64,000 nt of DNA from Choristoneura fumiferana (GCF_025370935.1 NC_133489.1:22962637-23026636); one strand, 5' to 3'. Positions 1 to 11,265 are shown, numbered from the stretch's first letter. The notes: generated by a model from the sequence alone, not told the origin. A program made the numbers and translations.

Positions 1-479
1 GCCGCTTTAATGCCGACGTCATGTTTGTTGATTAGCTTCGTAACGAATGGCACGCCGAATCGGTCGGCTGCATACGTTGGTTAATGAATGGACTCGGTGA
101 GTTTCGTGTGTTGATGGCTTAATGATGCTTCGATAGTTCCTGCCTTTTGCTTGCCTGTATTATTCAGCCATTCGTGCTGGAATTACGCTTTTTATTAGCA
201 CGCTAATATTAGCTTCACTTGCAACTATCCCTCTAATCCCACTAACCATTTTAACTGATTTCAAAAAAGGAGGAGGTTATCAATTCGGTTCTTTTTTTTT
301 TCTAATACGTCTCAGAGCCATCATACTATAACAATTTCAATAAAACCTTTTATGTAAAACCGCATCAATATTAATTACACTAGATAGCAAGAGCATAAAA
401 GCAAAATCACATTAAATTACTGACTCAATTCATCAATTACTGACATATTGTAATGTATCGTTGTTATCTGATAAAACTA

Positions 480-600
480 CATAATATTAACCTTAGCAAC
501 AAAACTTGTCACTTCAAATTACAATATCTCAAAAACAGCTTAATCGATTTTGATGAAACATATCTGAGAACCATCGCTAGAAAACCTGCTTTCAAAAAAA
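480..600 (-). repeat. Dispersed repeat, 'aaatcggt..gttttctagcgatgg' family, partial
   Basis: Carries the words acttgtcacttcaaa, atatctcaaaaacagctt, gatgaaacatatctgagaacc and atcgctagaaaacctgctttc. The same words recur at about 10030-10260, 10420-10655, 11095-11265, 17765-17860, 18010-18225 and 45740-45925. Here it is in the reverse orientation and truncated. It is non-coding; the parent element is not identified. Confidence 0.6.
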
Positions 601-925
601 AACAAATAATAAATCTCGGAAACGAATCCAACGATTTCGATGAAATTTGGTATGTTAGAGTTTTTAACAAATCGATCAAGCTTGGTCTTATTCCTGGGAA
701 AACGCTTATTATCGAATTTAACCAGCAAAGCTCGGTCGCCCCAGGTACTATATCTAACACCTTTAAACGAGCAATTCTTGTATATATATTTCGGGGATCT
801 CGGACACGGCTCCAACGATTTCCGGGGATGATAAATCGGTCTAGCTTGGTCTGATCTCTGGTAAAACGTTTAGTACAGAGTTTTATTCCGAGCAAAGCTC
901 GGTCGCCCAGGCACTAAGGACGATA
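600..925 (+). repeat. Two diverged tandem units of a dispersed repeat
   Basis: Two related blocks, about 612-748 and 790-915. Each runs from a 'ctcgga(a/c)acg..ccaacgattt' start through 'atcggtctagcttggtct' to 'gagcaaagctcggtcgcccagg'. The open frames overlapping this stretch on both strands are by-products of the repeat. No function is inferred. Confidence 0.55.
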
Positions 926-1063
926 ATGTTGGCTGGAGAAATGTCTAAAATTACGTAACGCATAAAAATCTGTTAGACCTATCAACCTCTCTGTGCCTAG
1001 TTTGTTTTAAGTTTTCTATTACCATCCGTAAAAATCCCATGCTTACGTCCACCGTCTTTCCAG

Positions 1064-1274
1064 ATGTGGGCGCGCCGGCAGCCTGGCAGCGACTCCTGGC
1101 GAGAAGCTCCTCGAGCTCCTCCGGCCGAGCGCCGGCGCGCCGCGGCGGCACTCCACCGCCGCCTGTGCGCCCGCGCAGCCCCCTCGGCCCTCGGGCTTCG
1201 TCTACTGCCCAAGCGACGCGCTGCCCTACTGCCCGCCGTCGCGCATACCGCCACCCACGAGGCCTATACTCAAA
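1064..1274 (+). CDS. Corin-like protease: proline-rich cytoplasmic exon
   Basis: Predicted internal exon. The acceptor is ctttccag ending at 1063 and the donor is gtgagc at 1275. One base completes an upstream codon; the frame then reads TGT from 1065, is open throughout and ends on a full codon (phase 0). The peptide is rich in Pro, Ser, Ala and Arg (for example GFVYCPSDALPYCPPSRIPP) with no recognisable domain. This fits the long, disordered cytoplasmic tail of insect corin. Phase 0 agrees with the CTG start of the next exon at 2169, and proline-rich text continues across the junction. GC content is far above the flanks. A 112-residue open frame on the opposite strand is its shadow. The assignment rests on position, splice signals and composition, not on a conserved domain, so it is inference. 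Confidence 0.5.
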
Positions 1275-2168
1275 GTGAGCATGGAACATTTATAGTCGAC
1301 CAACAATAGTTATTTGTGTTACAAGGGAGCAAATCATTCTAAAGTAGAATCCTGAGCGCAATGAGGAATTCTAGTGTTAACGCCCAAGATGAAAATAATT
1401 TTTATGAGTGGCTCATACAACTTTTCACACCGAGCATTAAGAAACTTGAAAAAAAAAAACCTAAATATTATTAAAGAACAACCAGCATAGAAAATGGCGT
1501 GGCTTTACAATTATCAACTTCAAAAATGGCATTTGCAATAAAAGCCTTGAACAGAAAAGTTGCACTTTGCTCCCTCTCGTCAGGGAGGAAAAGTTACTTT
1601 TCTGAAGGAGAGGTGTGAAAAAAAAACATTGTAGCGAGGGCACAATGCTCCGTTGAGTTGCGCTGCGGCGTGCTTTTTACATAATATTTATTATAACTTT
1701 TATATGCGTTGGTTGCGTTGTCGCACGCGACGATTCAACGAAGAAAGGGGGTGACGTGCGCAGGTGTGGCATACAATGCGGTAATCCGTTGCGACGACGC
1801 GATGCAGCGCAACGCAAGCAGTGTGGCCTCGCTCTCACAGGGATGCTATCTCTCCGTAACTGTCCCATCTTAGGCCTCTAGGTTGGCAACGCATCCGCAA
1901 TCCCCCTGGTGTTGCAGGTGTCTATGGGCGGTGGTGATCTCTTACCATCAGGAGACCCACTTGCTCGTTTGCCATCCAGTAGAATAAAAAAAACTGTGCA
2001 TCGCTGCACCAGTTGCCAAATTAACTCACTGCGTACGTCATTGATAGCGATTATACCAGTCAAGAACATTGAGATATCGAATCCTAAAAACAATTGGAAG
2101 CTTGTCATGCCATGATGCTTAACACACACCAACATCGCCAGATCGTAAATGTTTTTCATTTTCCGCAG
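1275..2168 (+). other. Intron between the two cytoplasmic exons
   Basis: Runs from donor gtgagc to acceptor ttttccgcag. It holds an A-rich stretch near 1450, a GC-richer block at 1700-1860 and the 3' tail of a LINE or SINE at 1870-1993. No other gene is seen. Confidence 0.5.
1870..1993 (+). mobile_element. 3' end of a LINE/SINE, poly-A terminated
   Basis: Carries the tail 'ggtgttgcaggtgtctatgg' followed by 'gcggtggtgatctcttacca', 'tcaggagaccca', 'gctcgtttgcc' and ends in aataaaaaaaa. The same tail is at 15944-15988 (plus), reversed at 58372-58640, and resembles the LINE tails at 25619-25880 and 27430-27512. Here it is 5' truncated with no coding part. Confidence 0.65.
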
Positions 2169-2803
2169 CTGCAGCCACCTCCACAAATAATCCAGCCGGT
2201 GCCGCCGCCGCCGGTGCCGCAGCGCTCGGCGCCGCCGCCCACGCCGCTGCCGGTGCCGCCCCCGCGCCGCCGCGCCGTGCCTCCCCGCAGCCGCCGCGCC
2301 GCTTGCCGCCCCCCACTCCCCCTAGACCCACCGCGACATCGCCAGCCACCGACCCGAACGGAAACAAACGAACCGCAGCGGTCTCTCCGCAACCAAGACT
2401 CGACTGCAACCGGAACCCGCAACCACAGGTCCCGAGAAGACCATTGAAGACTCTACCAGACACTCCGTATACGCCGCCTTTGCCGCAACAGAATCAAACC
2501 ATGAAAAGGTCTCCCAGCTCCGGGTCGAATATAAGTGTCAGACAGGACTCGAATGTGTCATCCGACTCGTTCAGTCAAACATCCTCGCCGTCCTACACGA
2601 CGAAGACGATGGAAGCTCCTTTGCTACCACACCAGCATGTCAACAAGAGCCTGAACGCTAAGATAGCGCGAGGGCTGCTGTTAAAGGAGCAGCAAGAGAA
2701 GGAAGCTGGGAACTCGTCCATTACGAAAAGTATGTCGACGCCGGCGTCTCTGCAAACTATCGTGCGACTTCAGAACGGCAGCAATATGTCGCTACAACAT
2801 CGG
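2169..2803 (+). CDS. Corin-like protease: main cytoplasmic exon (possible 1-base indel)
   Basis: Acceptor ttttccgcag ends at 2168 and donor gtaagt starts at 2804. The downstream part (from about 2303) reads PPPTPPRP, then Ser/Thr-rich text (SVRQDSNVSSDSFSQTSS) and ends LQNGSNMSLQHR in phase 0, joining the membrane-anchor exon at 19227 in frame. Phase 0 from exon 1064-1274 reads LQPPPQIIQPVPPPPVPQRS at the start, but that frame stops near 2445. The downstream frame (codons from 2171) is open across the whole exon, as an Ala-rich reading. Either a base is missing in the C/G run near 2257-2265, or the exon is entered in another phase from an unseen exon. The product would be a disordered, Pro/Ser-rich cytosolic tail. 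Confidence 0.65.
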
Positions 2804-2874
2804 GTAAGTGCTGTCACAATTAAAGCAAATTTTAATAGGAAAAAAGTTACAGGCCGGTAGTTTGAATGGTACTC

Positions 2875-3165
2875 GTCATCATCATCATCCCAGCCTATAT
2901 ACGTCCCACTGCTGGGCACAGGCCTCCTCTCAGAACAAGAGGGCTTGGCCCAGTGCGGATTGGGAACTTCACACACACCATTGAATTGCTTCGCAGGTTT
3001 GTGCAGGTTTCCTCACGATGTTTTCCTTCACCGCAAAGCTCGTGGTAAATTTCAAATGTAATTCCGCACATGAATTTCGAAAAATTCAGAGGTGCGAGCC
3101 AGGGTTTGAACCCACGACCCTCAGCTTGAGAGGCGATAGGTCAAACCACTATGCCACCACGGCTT
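2875..3165 (-). mobile_element. tRNA-derived SINE, near full length
   Basis: Read on the minus strand: a tRNA-like head (gccgtggtggc, then B-box-like gggttcaaaccctgg), a middle part (ctttgcggtgaaggaaaaca, cctgcacaaacctgcgaagc) and a 3' part (gtgggacgtatataggctgg) ending in (ATG)n. The same SINE recurs at least ten times in the window. This copy lacks about 18 bases around 'gggcttggcc'. Confidence 0.85.
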
Positions 3166-5495
3166 AATGGTACTCTTAATATCCCGAAATTTCCTATATT
3201 TTTTTTGTATGAAAACTTCCTCTTTTTACCACGAAAGATTATAATTTGATACTTACATATCATATCTTGCCTGCAATTTGCATTTTTTAAACCGACGAAA
3301 GAAAACAGAGGAGGTTCTAATTTTTTTTTTATGTACCACGCATAACTTTTTACAGAGTGGTCCGATTTTGATAACTCTTTTTTTAATGGAAATCGTGTAC
3401 TCTGAAGGTGGTCCCATATAAATCCAACCCTAAGGAAAACAGGGGATGATTGCTTGTTCAGGCAATGATGGTAATGAATGACGAGGGCCCGATTACATAA
3501 CAAAGTACAAGCTATATATAATAGGTATTAAACATAATACATAAAAAGTTACTTTAGTGAATTCGAACAACGAACACGAGAACAGGTCTATCCTTCCCGC
3601 CACCTCATTTAAGATGTGTAAGGCTCTAGTAAGCGGAGCCTTGTTTAGGAGATTGGTCCGGCCACGGGGTACCTTGAATAACTTCGAATAATTTATGTCT
3701 TTTGCTCTTTGCTCGACATCATAATTTTCACTATCACTTGACGACGTTGTGAGAATAATCAATTTATTTTAATCGTTTATGATTTACGCTCTACAACAAA
3801 GTTTTCGCGGTAAGTATTTTTTTCCAACCAGACACAGATATAACAAAATCGCATCGGCGAAATGGTCCATACACAAACTGGAATAAATAGAATGGCGCCA
3901 CCTTCTATGCGGAAAAAAACCATAGAACTAATACCACGTAGACTAAGAACGTAACATGTTCGTAATGAAAATGGTCCACACACAATCTTATTTTATGCTA
4001 AAAACAACGCAAGTACTGGCTGTTTGAGTTTATCTAAGTCACTCGAAGTAAATTAAAAAAATAATTACTTTTACTCCCTAGGGACTAAAGTACTCATTTT
4101 ACTCCCGCCTCGTAAGGCTATATTGACGTACTTTTAGAGCATGAGAAGCGAAAACGTAGTTTTTAACGCCATAGCAACTATGGTTAGCTACAATTCCGGT
4201 AACTTATAAATAAGATTAAAAAATTTAAACCCAACTAAAACCATTATCCTTCAAATAGATGTCTTCAATTCGCCTATTTTATGAAAAAAAAAAAATCATT
4301 TCTTTTTGAGACCAATGCCAATTAGGTAGGTACTGTCGTATTTTAACTCTGTGTCTCCATTACAAGAATAGAACTCAAACTACTCCAAAATGCACTAGAC
4401 AACCTAACGTGTCTCCAGTCACCGAGCGAGATTTAATTATGTCTGTCGAGATCGTGATTGGACAACGTCCATCCCGGGAATGCATCCATTGAATGCGCTA
4501 ATGGAATGGTCACAATGGAATTACAGTCTTTTGTTTACATTGAAATGTAGTCGCTTTGGGGAAATCGCCGGCAATTCTGTTCGACGGAGAGACGATTTGT
4601 CAAAGATTGGGGAATTTCACCATTTATTTTGGAATTGATGAAGGAATAAACTGGGTTTTTCATTCTACTATATTTTTCTGTTATTCATGAATGAACATTA
4701 TTTTTAAAATTTAATTGATACCATACATACAATAAAAATACCAACTAATCACAAATAATAATTAAAAAAATAAAATTAGTACATCTCTGTACACGGCGTC
4801 GCACTCTTACCCTAGTATATAAGTCATATACGTTATTTAAGAATAGTTATGCGCACAATGCCGCACCTTTACACTAGTAATACATAAGAATCATATTACA
4901 TCACCATACAATAAAGAATTACTTCCTCAGAGTCTTACCCTAGTACATAAGAATAAACTATGTAAACAACGTCACATCCTACTCTAGTACATAAATGTTG
5001 TTAATTAAGTATACCTATACGGCCAAATGAGCCCCTTTGCAATCAAAACACCCAAAAGATTCCATTTCCCAAACTCGATTATACAAGTTCAATTACGTAA
5101 TGGAAAATCACGGCGATGGAAAATTTCAATAGCTCTCAACCAATAAACGATGCAGAAATTATCTCTACCCCCGCCGCCGTGCAGGAATTAATAGCGCCTA
5201 CACGACATTCTTTAAAAACGTGGCTACACTGTCACATATCATTCGTACTACGGCGAGCGCTAGGACAACACCTTCCTTCCAATATAACCCGGAGTTTTGT
5301 AATACAGTTCACCCAATAGTATAATAGAATCAGTGCATTCGTAAAGTGCGGGATTAGTCCGAAGGGTCCACATTGGTCCATCGACGCGGATATTTAAATT
5401 TCGATCCGTATAGTTAAATTTCAATCGCGTACATCCCGTTCGAACCGAAAAGTTAAATTTCCAGGATCGTGCGGTGATCCATTTCGAAGCGATTA

Positions 5496-5890
5496 GTGAA
5501 ATTTCAGGAAAGAAGCCTACGTCCAGTCATGCTGATGGGATGTTCTGTTGGGAGGCGCGGCGGGGAGCCAGCAGCGAGTGCGGCGATGGTGGCCATCATC
5601 ACCGGCACGCTGTATGAGTCTGCGGTCATCACAGCATACTCCGCAACCACGGGCACCGCCACCACCACCATGAGATGAGTTCCCGCCCGTGCCCCCACAG
5701 AGCATGTCCAGGTAACATCTCGGTCGCCTCCGCCATCTGCGGCGACACCGGCACCGGCAGCGAAGGTGAAATCAGCCAGCAACACGAGAGCGGCAGCTGC
5801 GCGTCTCGCGGTAAACCTCGGGGTTGCAACCCCCAAGGCGGGCGTGTCTTTGAGAGTATGTGACACTAGGGCGGTAGCACCGCCCTGTAC
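5496..5890. other. GC-rich island, unassigned
   Basis: GC-rich block inside an AT-rich intron with several overlapping ORFs on both strands and no protein motif that I recognise. It immediately precedes a Jockey-like reverse-transcriptase relic, so it may be more of the same decayed retroelement. This is inference only. Confidence 0.3.
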
Positions 5891-5894
5891 CAGT

Positions 5895-6215
5895 CTGGCT
5901 GGATAAGTGGAGGCTTCGTGTCAATGTTGCGAAGACCCAGGCCATCGCCATTGGCACAAAGCGGCTGCTACCACCACGGCTGACGCTGCTGGGGCAGGCC
6001 ATCGAATGGACTCCCACGGTCAAGTACCTGGGAGTCACCTTCGACCGCCGCCTCACTATGGCCCCTCTTATCCGGACAGTCATCGTCTAGACGCATACGC
6101 CCGGTCCTCAGGTCCCGACTCGCACTGCGAGCCAAGTTGGGCGTGTACAAGACGTATGTCCGGTCACGCCAAACATATGCCACCCCCGCGTGGTACGCGC
6201 TGGTGGGAGAGTGCA
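5895..6215 (+). pseudogene. Jockey-like LINE reverse transcriptase relic
   Basis: The frame from 5895 (TGG CTG GAT AAG TGG) translates to motifs from the 3' part of Jockey-clade reverse transcriptases: 'WLDKWRLRVNVAKTQAIAIG' followed by 'VKYLGVTFDRRLT', before an in-frame TAG near 6088. In another frame, 'RSRLALRAKLGVYKTYVRSR' and 'YATPAWYAL' continue the same domain. The upstream catalytic YADD part is missing. It is a 5'-truncated, frameshifted relic unrelated to the host gene's function. Confidence 0.7.
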
Positions 6216-6280
6216 ATAGGAAGCGACTATTCATAACGGTATCATCTCGTAAAAGCAATGGCGGGGGGGCTGCTGCAAGG

Positions 6281-6393
6281 CTACTACGAAACTCGAAGTT
6301 CATATCGTACCGTCCCTCTCGCTCTAGTATTAAACAGTATAAGTGTCAGAGGGACCGCACTACACGAACTTCGAGTTTCGAGTTTCGTAGTAG
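6281..6393. mobile_element. Short MITE with TIR ctactacgaaactcgaagtt
   Basis: Terminal inverted repeats ctactacgaaactcgaagtt and its near-complement ending cgagtttcgtagtag enclose 'gtccctctcgctctagta' and 'agtgtcagagggaccgcac'. It sits directly beside the Jockey relic. A diverged member of the same family is at 29745-30027, where it is interrupted by another MITE. Non-coding. Confidence 0.75.
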
Positions 6394-7200
6394 CCCTGCT
6401 GTTTGCAGCTGCGGTGTCGTTGCGTAGGCGTCGTGGCGCGCGACCATTTAACACGCGCTGCCCTCCTCTGCGTTCTCCGCCCTCCCCCGGTGGGACCCGC
6501 TGGTGGGAGGCCGGATTTGGACAGAGTCCGCAGGCTAAGGTAACGCGGCGGATTCGGCGAAGATGGTCCGAGCGGGGCGTGGGTAGGCGGGAATCTCGCG
6601 ATTACGCACTACCCACGTGAGCCACGATGAACTGTCCTTCGAATGATATGTAACCGTAACCGTTGGGGTATCATCTCGTCCCTTGCGAAGCAGGGGGCGG
6701 GGATGCTGTTCGGGGCGGTTGCCCCCCTCAGCGGTGTCGTACGCCGACCACAAATATGGCCGGGTCCCTGGTTTTGAGGCCTGGGCCTCAGTAGGTGTCA
6801 TGTCCGGTGTCTTCTTAAACCAACAGCGAGATCAAGCTCTCTGACAAGATGGGACCCCGTTCAGGGAGGTCCAGCGAGCGATCGTCAGCCAGCGGCAAGG
6901 TGGGTTGAGTCCGTGTTCAAGGATTTCTGGTCCGAGGATTAAGGGCTCACTGCTCGCACGAGGTCGCGCGGCAGGCCCTCGTTGTCGGGCGGTCGGCGGT
7001 GGTAGGGCGCTAGCTCGCACAAATGTCGAAAGAGCGACCTATATCCGCACGACCGAACATCCTAGTGGTTAGGCTGCCGATGAAGTGGGCCAGGGGTTCT
7101 ACGCCCAGGCCCCGAGCGATGACCGTGTTCCGTACGTAGTACGGAGCGTCGAGTATGCTGCGCAAGGATAGCGACTGTTGAGTGTCCAGTCGCTTATATA
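6394..7200. other. GC-rich stretch, unassigned
   Basis: About 0.8 kb of GC-rich sequence with short overlapping ORFs and no motif I recognise. Around 7060-7120, 'tagtggttaggctgcc' and 'ggggttctacgccc' loosely resemble tRNA A and B boxes, but no cloverleaf is evident. It could be the 5' region of a retroelement. Confidence 0.3.
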
Positions 7201-7284
7201 AACTATCTAAGAATATTATTTTATTGTTAAAATTCTACCATTACTACCATAATAAAAAAAAACATTGCCAAAACCGTGGAAAAA

Positions 7285-7480
7285 ACCGGCTTTGACAACT
7301 TTCCGATTATGCACGCCCTACTATTAACTATTGAGGAGTTCCCTCCTGCAGAGACGATCCTGGCAGGACTACCAAGATGTCACTACCAGATTATTGTATT
7401 GTCACCAAATTTACATAAGTATGCTAAATTTCAAGTCGATCAGACCACTGGAAGTAGGACAAAATTTAGCTTCCAAGATT
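7285..7480 (+). repeat. Dispersed repeat, 'gagttcc..gacgatcctggc' family, partial
   Basis: Shares 'attgaggagttccctcctgc', 'gagacgatcctggcaggact', 'cactaccagattattgtatt' and 'gtcaccaaatttacataagt' with 9640-9950, 31960-32245 (reverse) and 37290-37545. The 97-residue open frame over it is not a gene. Confidence 0.65.
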
Positions 7481-8033
7481 GGACCCAAACAAACAATAGA
7501 TATATAAATAAACAAACAGGGCAAGCTAAATATGGAAGTTGCAGGCAAAGAGTCCAAAAACCCGATTAGATGGAATTAATTTACTTAATATATAAAAATT
7601 ACATTTAACCTAACTTAACCTAAAAGCCTGAGCCAATGCGATGCGATGCAGCGCAGAGTCAGCATATTCAGTTGGATTGCGATGCCGCTAGATTAGAGAT
7701 CCGTAGGCACGTAGCGTACGTAACAAGCTAAAGAAAAGCTTCTAAAAATATCGCCGAAATGTAAGCACTTGTGCAAGTATTTCGAATATTGTTTTTTATT
7801 CAAAGTACTTATTTCGAATAAAAAACAATTTAAATTGTCATCCTCTTTGGTTCTGGCTGTTTGCTTCTGAAACCACTGCACGCACCGCGCGCGGCTCCAA
7901 AAAAAAATGGCTGTCAGCGCGGTTCATTTGCGTTAAATTCGGCGGACTTCGTTTGTTGTGTAATTAAATAATAAGAAGCTCGACTAGTGTGAATAAAATT
8001 TAAACTGTATTATAAACCTTGTCAATAGTGTTA

Positions 8034-8480
8034 AATACAATACAATACAACAATACAAATATTCTTTATTGCACACCATAAAGCAGTAAAAAAAACTTAT
8101 AATATAACACTTAGATTCACGGTAGACAATAGGCGGTCTTATCGCTTAAAAGCGATCTCTTCCAGACAACCATTTGGGTACAAGAAATTATATATGTTAC
8201 AAAAAATAGGTGGCGGAAACAGAAACAGAAAATAAAAACAAACAAAAAATCATAACATTAAAATAAATACAAATGAAACAACTATATAAATACATACATG
8301 CAATACTATACAATACAAACCACTAACATAAAACAGCAATATAAATTAACAATAAGGCCGCAAAGGGAGAAAAAGGATAAGAAATTAGGAAATAAAATAA
8401 ATAAACACAGAAAGACTGAGGACAGAGCTAGGAAGGCAGTGTCAAGAAGTGAGCCTTGACGAGATTTTTGAAAATAGGAA
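8034..8480 (-). mobile_element. LINE 3' UTR fragment ending in (AATAC)n
   Basis: Begins with tandem aatac units and 'attctttattgcaca', followed by 'gcttaaaagcgatctcttcc'. Read on the minus strand it is a 3' untranslated tail. A second copy at 31530-31875 has 'ctttattgtacataaa' and 'cccttaaagggatctcttcc' in the same order. No coding part is retained. Confidence 0.6.
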
Positions 8481-8499
8481 GAGATTTAGCTTCCTCACA

Positions 8500-8501
8500 T
8501 C

Positions 8502-8532
<31 letters not shown>
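8500..8532. repeat. (AAT)n microsatellite
   Basis: About eleven perfect aat units. It is followed by an AT-rich repeat starting 'attttattttagataattt'. Confidence 0.9.
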
Positions 8533-8535
<3 letters not shown>

Positions 8536-8951
8536 TTTATTTTAGATAATTTTTACAATCATCTATAAGTATTTTGGTTAATGGGTACATTAAATACTTA
8601 AATCCTATGTTAGTAAAGACTTACAAAGATAACTATAACTATCAGCTAGTGGCACCTATAGCCTTCCTCACCATATGCCATACGAGGGGACTGGGCACTA
8701 AATATACTTAAAATGATTTTTTTAGTGTAAAAAACAATAGGTAATCATAGTGATTAATACGGTGTGGATTTGGCCAGCGCTTTATCAAAGTTGGCTTCAT
8801 TGAGGTTTGTGGTTCATAAATTGCTTCATTAATTTTGCACAAAAAACGAATAAACCACACAGTCAGACAGTCACTATATTATATTATCGAACCTTTTATA
8901 AAACATCAATAAAATCGCAAACTTAAAGGTAAATATTCAAACGACATAGCC

Positions 8952-8992
8952 AGCCGTTGCTAGGCGACTCGGAGTCGCCTTAGCAACGGCTA
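8952..8992. repeat. 40-bp near-perfect palindrome
   Basis: The arms agccgttgctaggcgactc and gagtcgccttagcaacggct pair with a single bulged base. It is a GC-rich hairpin within AT-rich sequence, with no associated ORF. Confidence 0.75.
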
Positions 8993-9039
8993 ATAACGCC
9001 TTGCAACCAAAAAACGCTGAAAAAAACACGTTTCTTGTA

Positions 9040-9260
9040 TGACGACCCCTTTAATTTGTAACTTTATTTTATTTTTAGTATTTGTTGTTAGAGCGGCCAC
9101 AGTAACACAAAATCTGTAAAAATTTCAAGTGTCTGACTTTTACAGCTTAAAGAGATAGAGCCTGTGACAGACGGACGGACGGACAGACAGACAGACAGCG
9201 GAGTCTCAGTAATAGGGACCGTTGGCACCCAACACAGGTACTTTGGTACCGAATTCTAAA
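9040..9260 (+). repeat. Dispersed repeat with (GACG/GACA)n, 'gggaccgttggcaccc' end
   Basis: Contains 'ttttagtatttgttgttaga', 'gcggccac', 'aaaatttcaagtgtctga' and tandem gacggacg/gacagacag. The reverse complement of these words is found in order at 60420-60730. It is a non-coding dispersed repeat. Confidence 0.65.
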
Positions 9261-9639
9261 AACGAATTATTTTTAAAAGTCGCTGAACTAATGTTGTTCA
9301 TTTTGACGAGTATAATATCTATGCTTTAATTATTTGCTCATATTACAGGCCACACCGATATACTCGTACCTGTGCTTTTCTGTAGTGCTTACTATGTTTT
9401 GGTGTTGTAAAACAGATATTTAGGAATTTTCATCCTTAACTTCCTAAAACGATGGAATACCACACCCTCAGGCCAGAAGTGGGCGTGCAAGAACATCTGC
9501 TGGTTCTTAGCCGGCACTTGGAGCCTAAAAGAGCAAACATTGTTTACCCTGTCTAACTCGAGCTGTATAAACTAGCGACGCGCCCTGATTTTGGTTACCT
9601 ACACTTTAAAATAACAACCATAACATTTTTAATACAAGT

Positions 9640-9950
9640 TTTTTTTGCTGACTGAAATTTTTGTTGACTGTACTTGCATTGTCACCCAAACTACATTTGC
9701 ATACCAAATTTCAAGTACATGCTATTAATTGTTGAAGAGTTCCGTCCTACGGAAACGATTCTGGCTGGTCTATCAGGATTTCACTACTAGATTATTGTAT
9801 TGTCACGCGATTTACATAAGTAGGTATTCCAAATTTCAAGTCAATCTGACTGCTAATAGTTGGTCAAATTTAACTTGCAAGATTTGAATACGGACAGACA
9901 GAGAGACAAACGGACAGGTGGACCTAAATAAAAGCTTGTAAAATAATCTC
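9640..9950 (+). repeat. Dispersed repeat, 'ctgactgtacttgcattgtc' family
   Basis: Near full-length member: 'ctgactgtacttgcattgtc', 'aattgttgaagagttccgtc', 'tttacataagtaggtattcc', then 'gacagacagagagacaaacg' and 'aataaaagcttgtaaaat'. Members are also at 7285-7480, 31960-32245 and 37290-37545. Confidence 0.7.
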
Positions 9951-10029
9951 TATTGCCAAAAACCTAGCTCAATACAAACTAAGAAAGAACAAACAAAAGA
10001 ATAAAATTTAGTTTACGCAAATAACTTAA

Positions 10030-10260
10030 CCTGACCCACAAAAAGTTGGATAACCCCGACTTTGTCACTTCAAAGTTCGATATCTCAAAAACGGCTGAAC
10101 TGATATTGATGAAACATGTCTAAGAACCATCGCTAGAAAACCTGCTTTCAATTAAAAGAAACCGCATTCAAAACGGTCCACCCGTTTAAGAGCTACGGTG
10201 CCACAGACAGACAGACACACATAGCGCTCAAACTTATAACACCCCTCTTTGCGTCGCTTA
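10030..10260 (-). repeat. Dispersed 'atcgctagaaaacctgc' repeat, reverse copy
   Basis: Contains 'ccccgactttgtcacttcaa', 'aagaaccatcgctagaaaac', 'cacccgtttaagagctacgg' and ends 'ttataacacccctcttt'. It lies head to head with a forward copy at 10420-10655, forming an imperfect inverted pair. Confidence 0.75.
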
Positions 10261-10419
10261 AAAACTAAGAAGGTATGCTAAATTTACTGTTAAGCCAAGC
10301 AATGGGTGCTAGTCTCAGGGTGTGCTGGGCATGCCCAGCTCTGGTGTTCAGACTAGTCCCTAGAAGAGGGACGATTATTTGGCCACAATTCTTAAAAAGG
10401 TCCCTAATGAAAGGCACTT

Positions 10420-10655
10420 CACATTTTTTAACCCCCGACCCAAAAAGAGGGCTGTTATTAGTTTGACCGCTATGTGTGTCTGTCTATAGCACCAAAGCTC
10501 TTAAACGGGTGGACCGATTTGAATGCGTTTTTTTATTTGAAATCAGGTTTTCTAGCGATGGTTCTTAGACGTGTTTCATCAAAATCGGTTAAGCCGTTTT
10601 TGAGATATTGAACTTTGAAGTGACAAAGTCGGGGGTTTTCCAATTTTTTGTTTGT
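10420..10655 (+). repeat. Dispersed 'ctagcgatggttcttagac' repeat, forward copy
   Basis: Runs from 'acccccgacccaaaaagagg' through 'ctcttaaacgggtggaccga' and 'tagcgatggttcttagacgt' to 'acaaagtcgggggttttcca'. It pairs with the reverse copy at 10030-10260. Confidence 0.75.
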
Positions 10656-11094
10656 TAGGTTATCAGCTCCTTTTTTCTTTTTTAGAAAGTAAAAAAAGTA
10701 AGTTTTCTTCGAGAAATAAAAAAACAATTATAGACACGGGTTCAAATGCTCATTTTGAGTAGGTAATTTGTAAACACTTAACTCGTTTTGCAGCTTCCGA
10801 ACCCATTTAGAGTTCGTCAAAGAGGGGGACGTTGCTAAAGGTAATTTCTATGGTAATCTTCTTTTAGGGTACCGTAGGAAGTTTTAACTTCACACTTTAT
10901 ACTATTCGATGTTTTTTTTTATTATCATGTCTTGCTTATGTGTTTTCTGTATATCGAATATGTGTAAATAAATGTCTCTCTATCTTTCGCTCTCTCTCTC
11001 ATAATGTTACCTGTTATAATGTGAGTGGTTAGTTGAAAGAGATTCTTGAGTAGGGGTAAGTTCACCTTTGTATTTCTCTGTAAGTATCTGTTTT

Positions 11095-11265
11095 TAACCG
11101 CCCCCACACAACAAGAGGGGTGTTATAAATTTGACCCGCTATGTGTTCTTTATTTGAAAGCAGGTTTTCTAGCGATGGTTCTTAGACATGTTTCATCAAA
11201 ATCGGTTCAGCCGTTTTTTGGATATTAAACTTTGAAGTGACAAAGTCGGGGGTTTTCCAACTTTT
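11095..11265 (+). repeat. Dispersed 'ctagcgatggttcttagac' repeat, internally deleted
   Basis: Starts 'acaagaggggtgttataaat' and jumps from 'cgctatgtgttctttatttg' to 'aagcaggttttctagcgatg', so the 'cttaaacgggtgg' segment is missing. It ends 'gtcgggggttttccaac'. Confidence 0.7.

Larger units (their letters stand above)
1..1063. other. 5' flank or intron of the corin-like gene
   Basis: AT-rich sequence with no exon that I can support. It ends in a pyrimidine-rich splice acceptor (ttccag at 1058-1063). Bases 480-925 belong to dispersed repeats listed separately. No promoter or transcription start is recognisable, so I treat it as intron or upstream flank. Confidence 0.5.

Noticed and set aside
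951..1289. 112-residue ORF on the minus strand, Arg/Ala-rich
   Set aside because: Antisense shadow of the GC-rich exon at 1064-1274; it has no splice support and no motif.
5504..5866. 120-residue Ala/Val-rich minus-strand ORF
   Set aside because: GC-rich stretch with equally long ORFs in other frames and no motif; not supportable as a gene.
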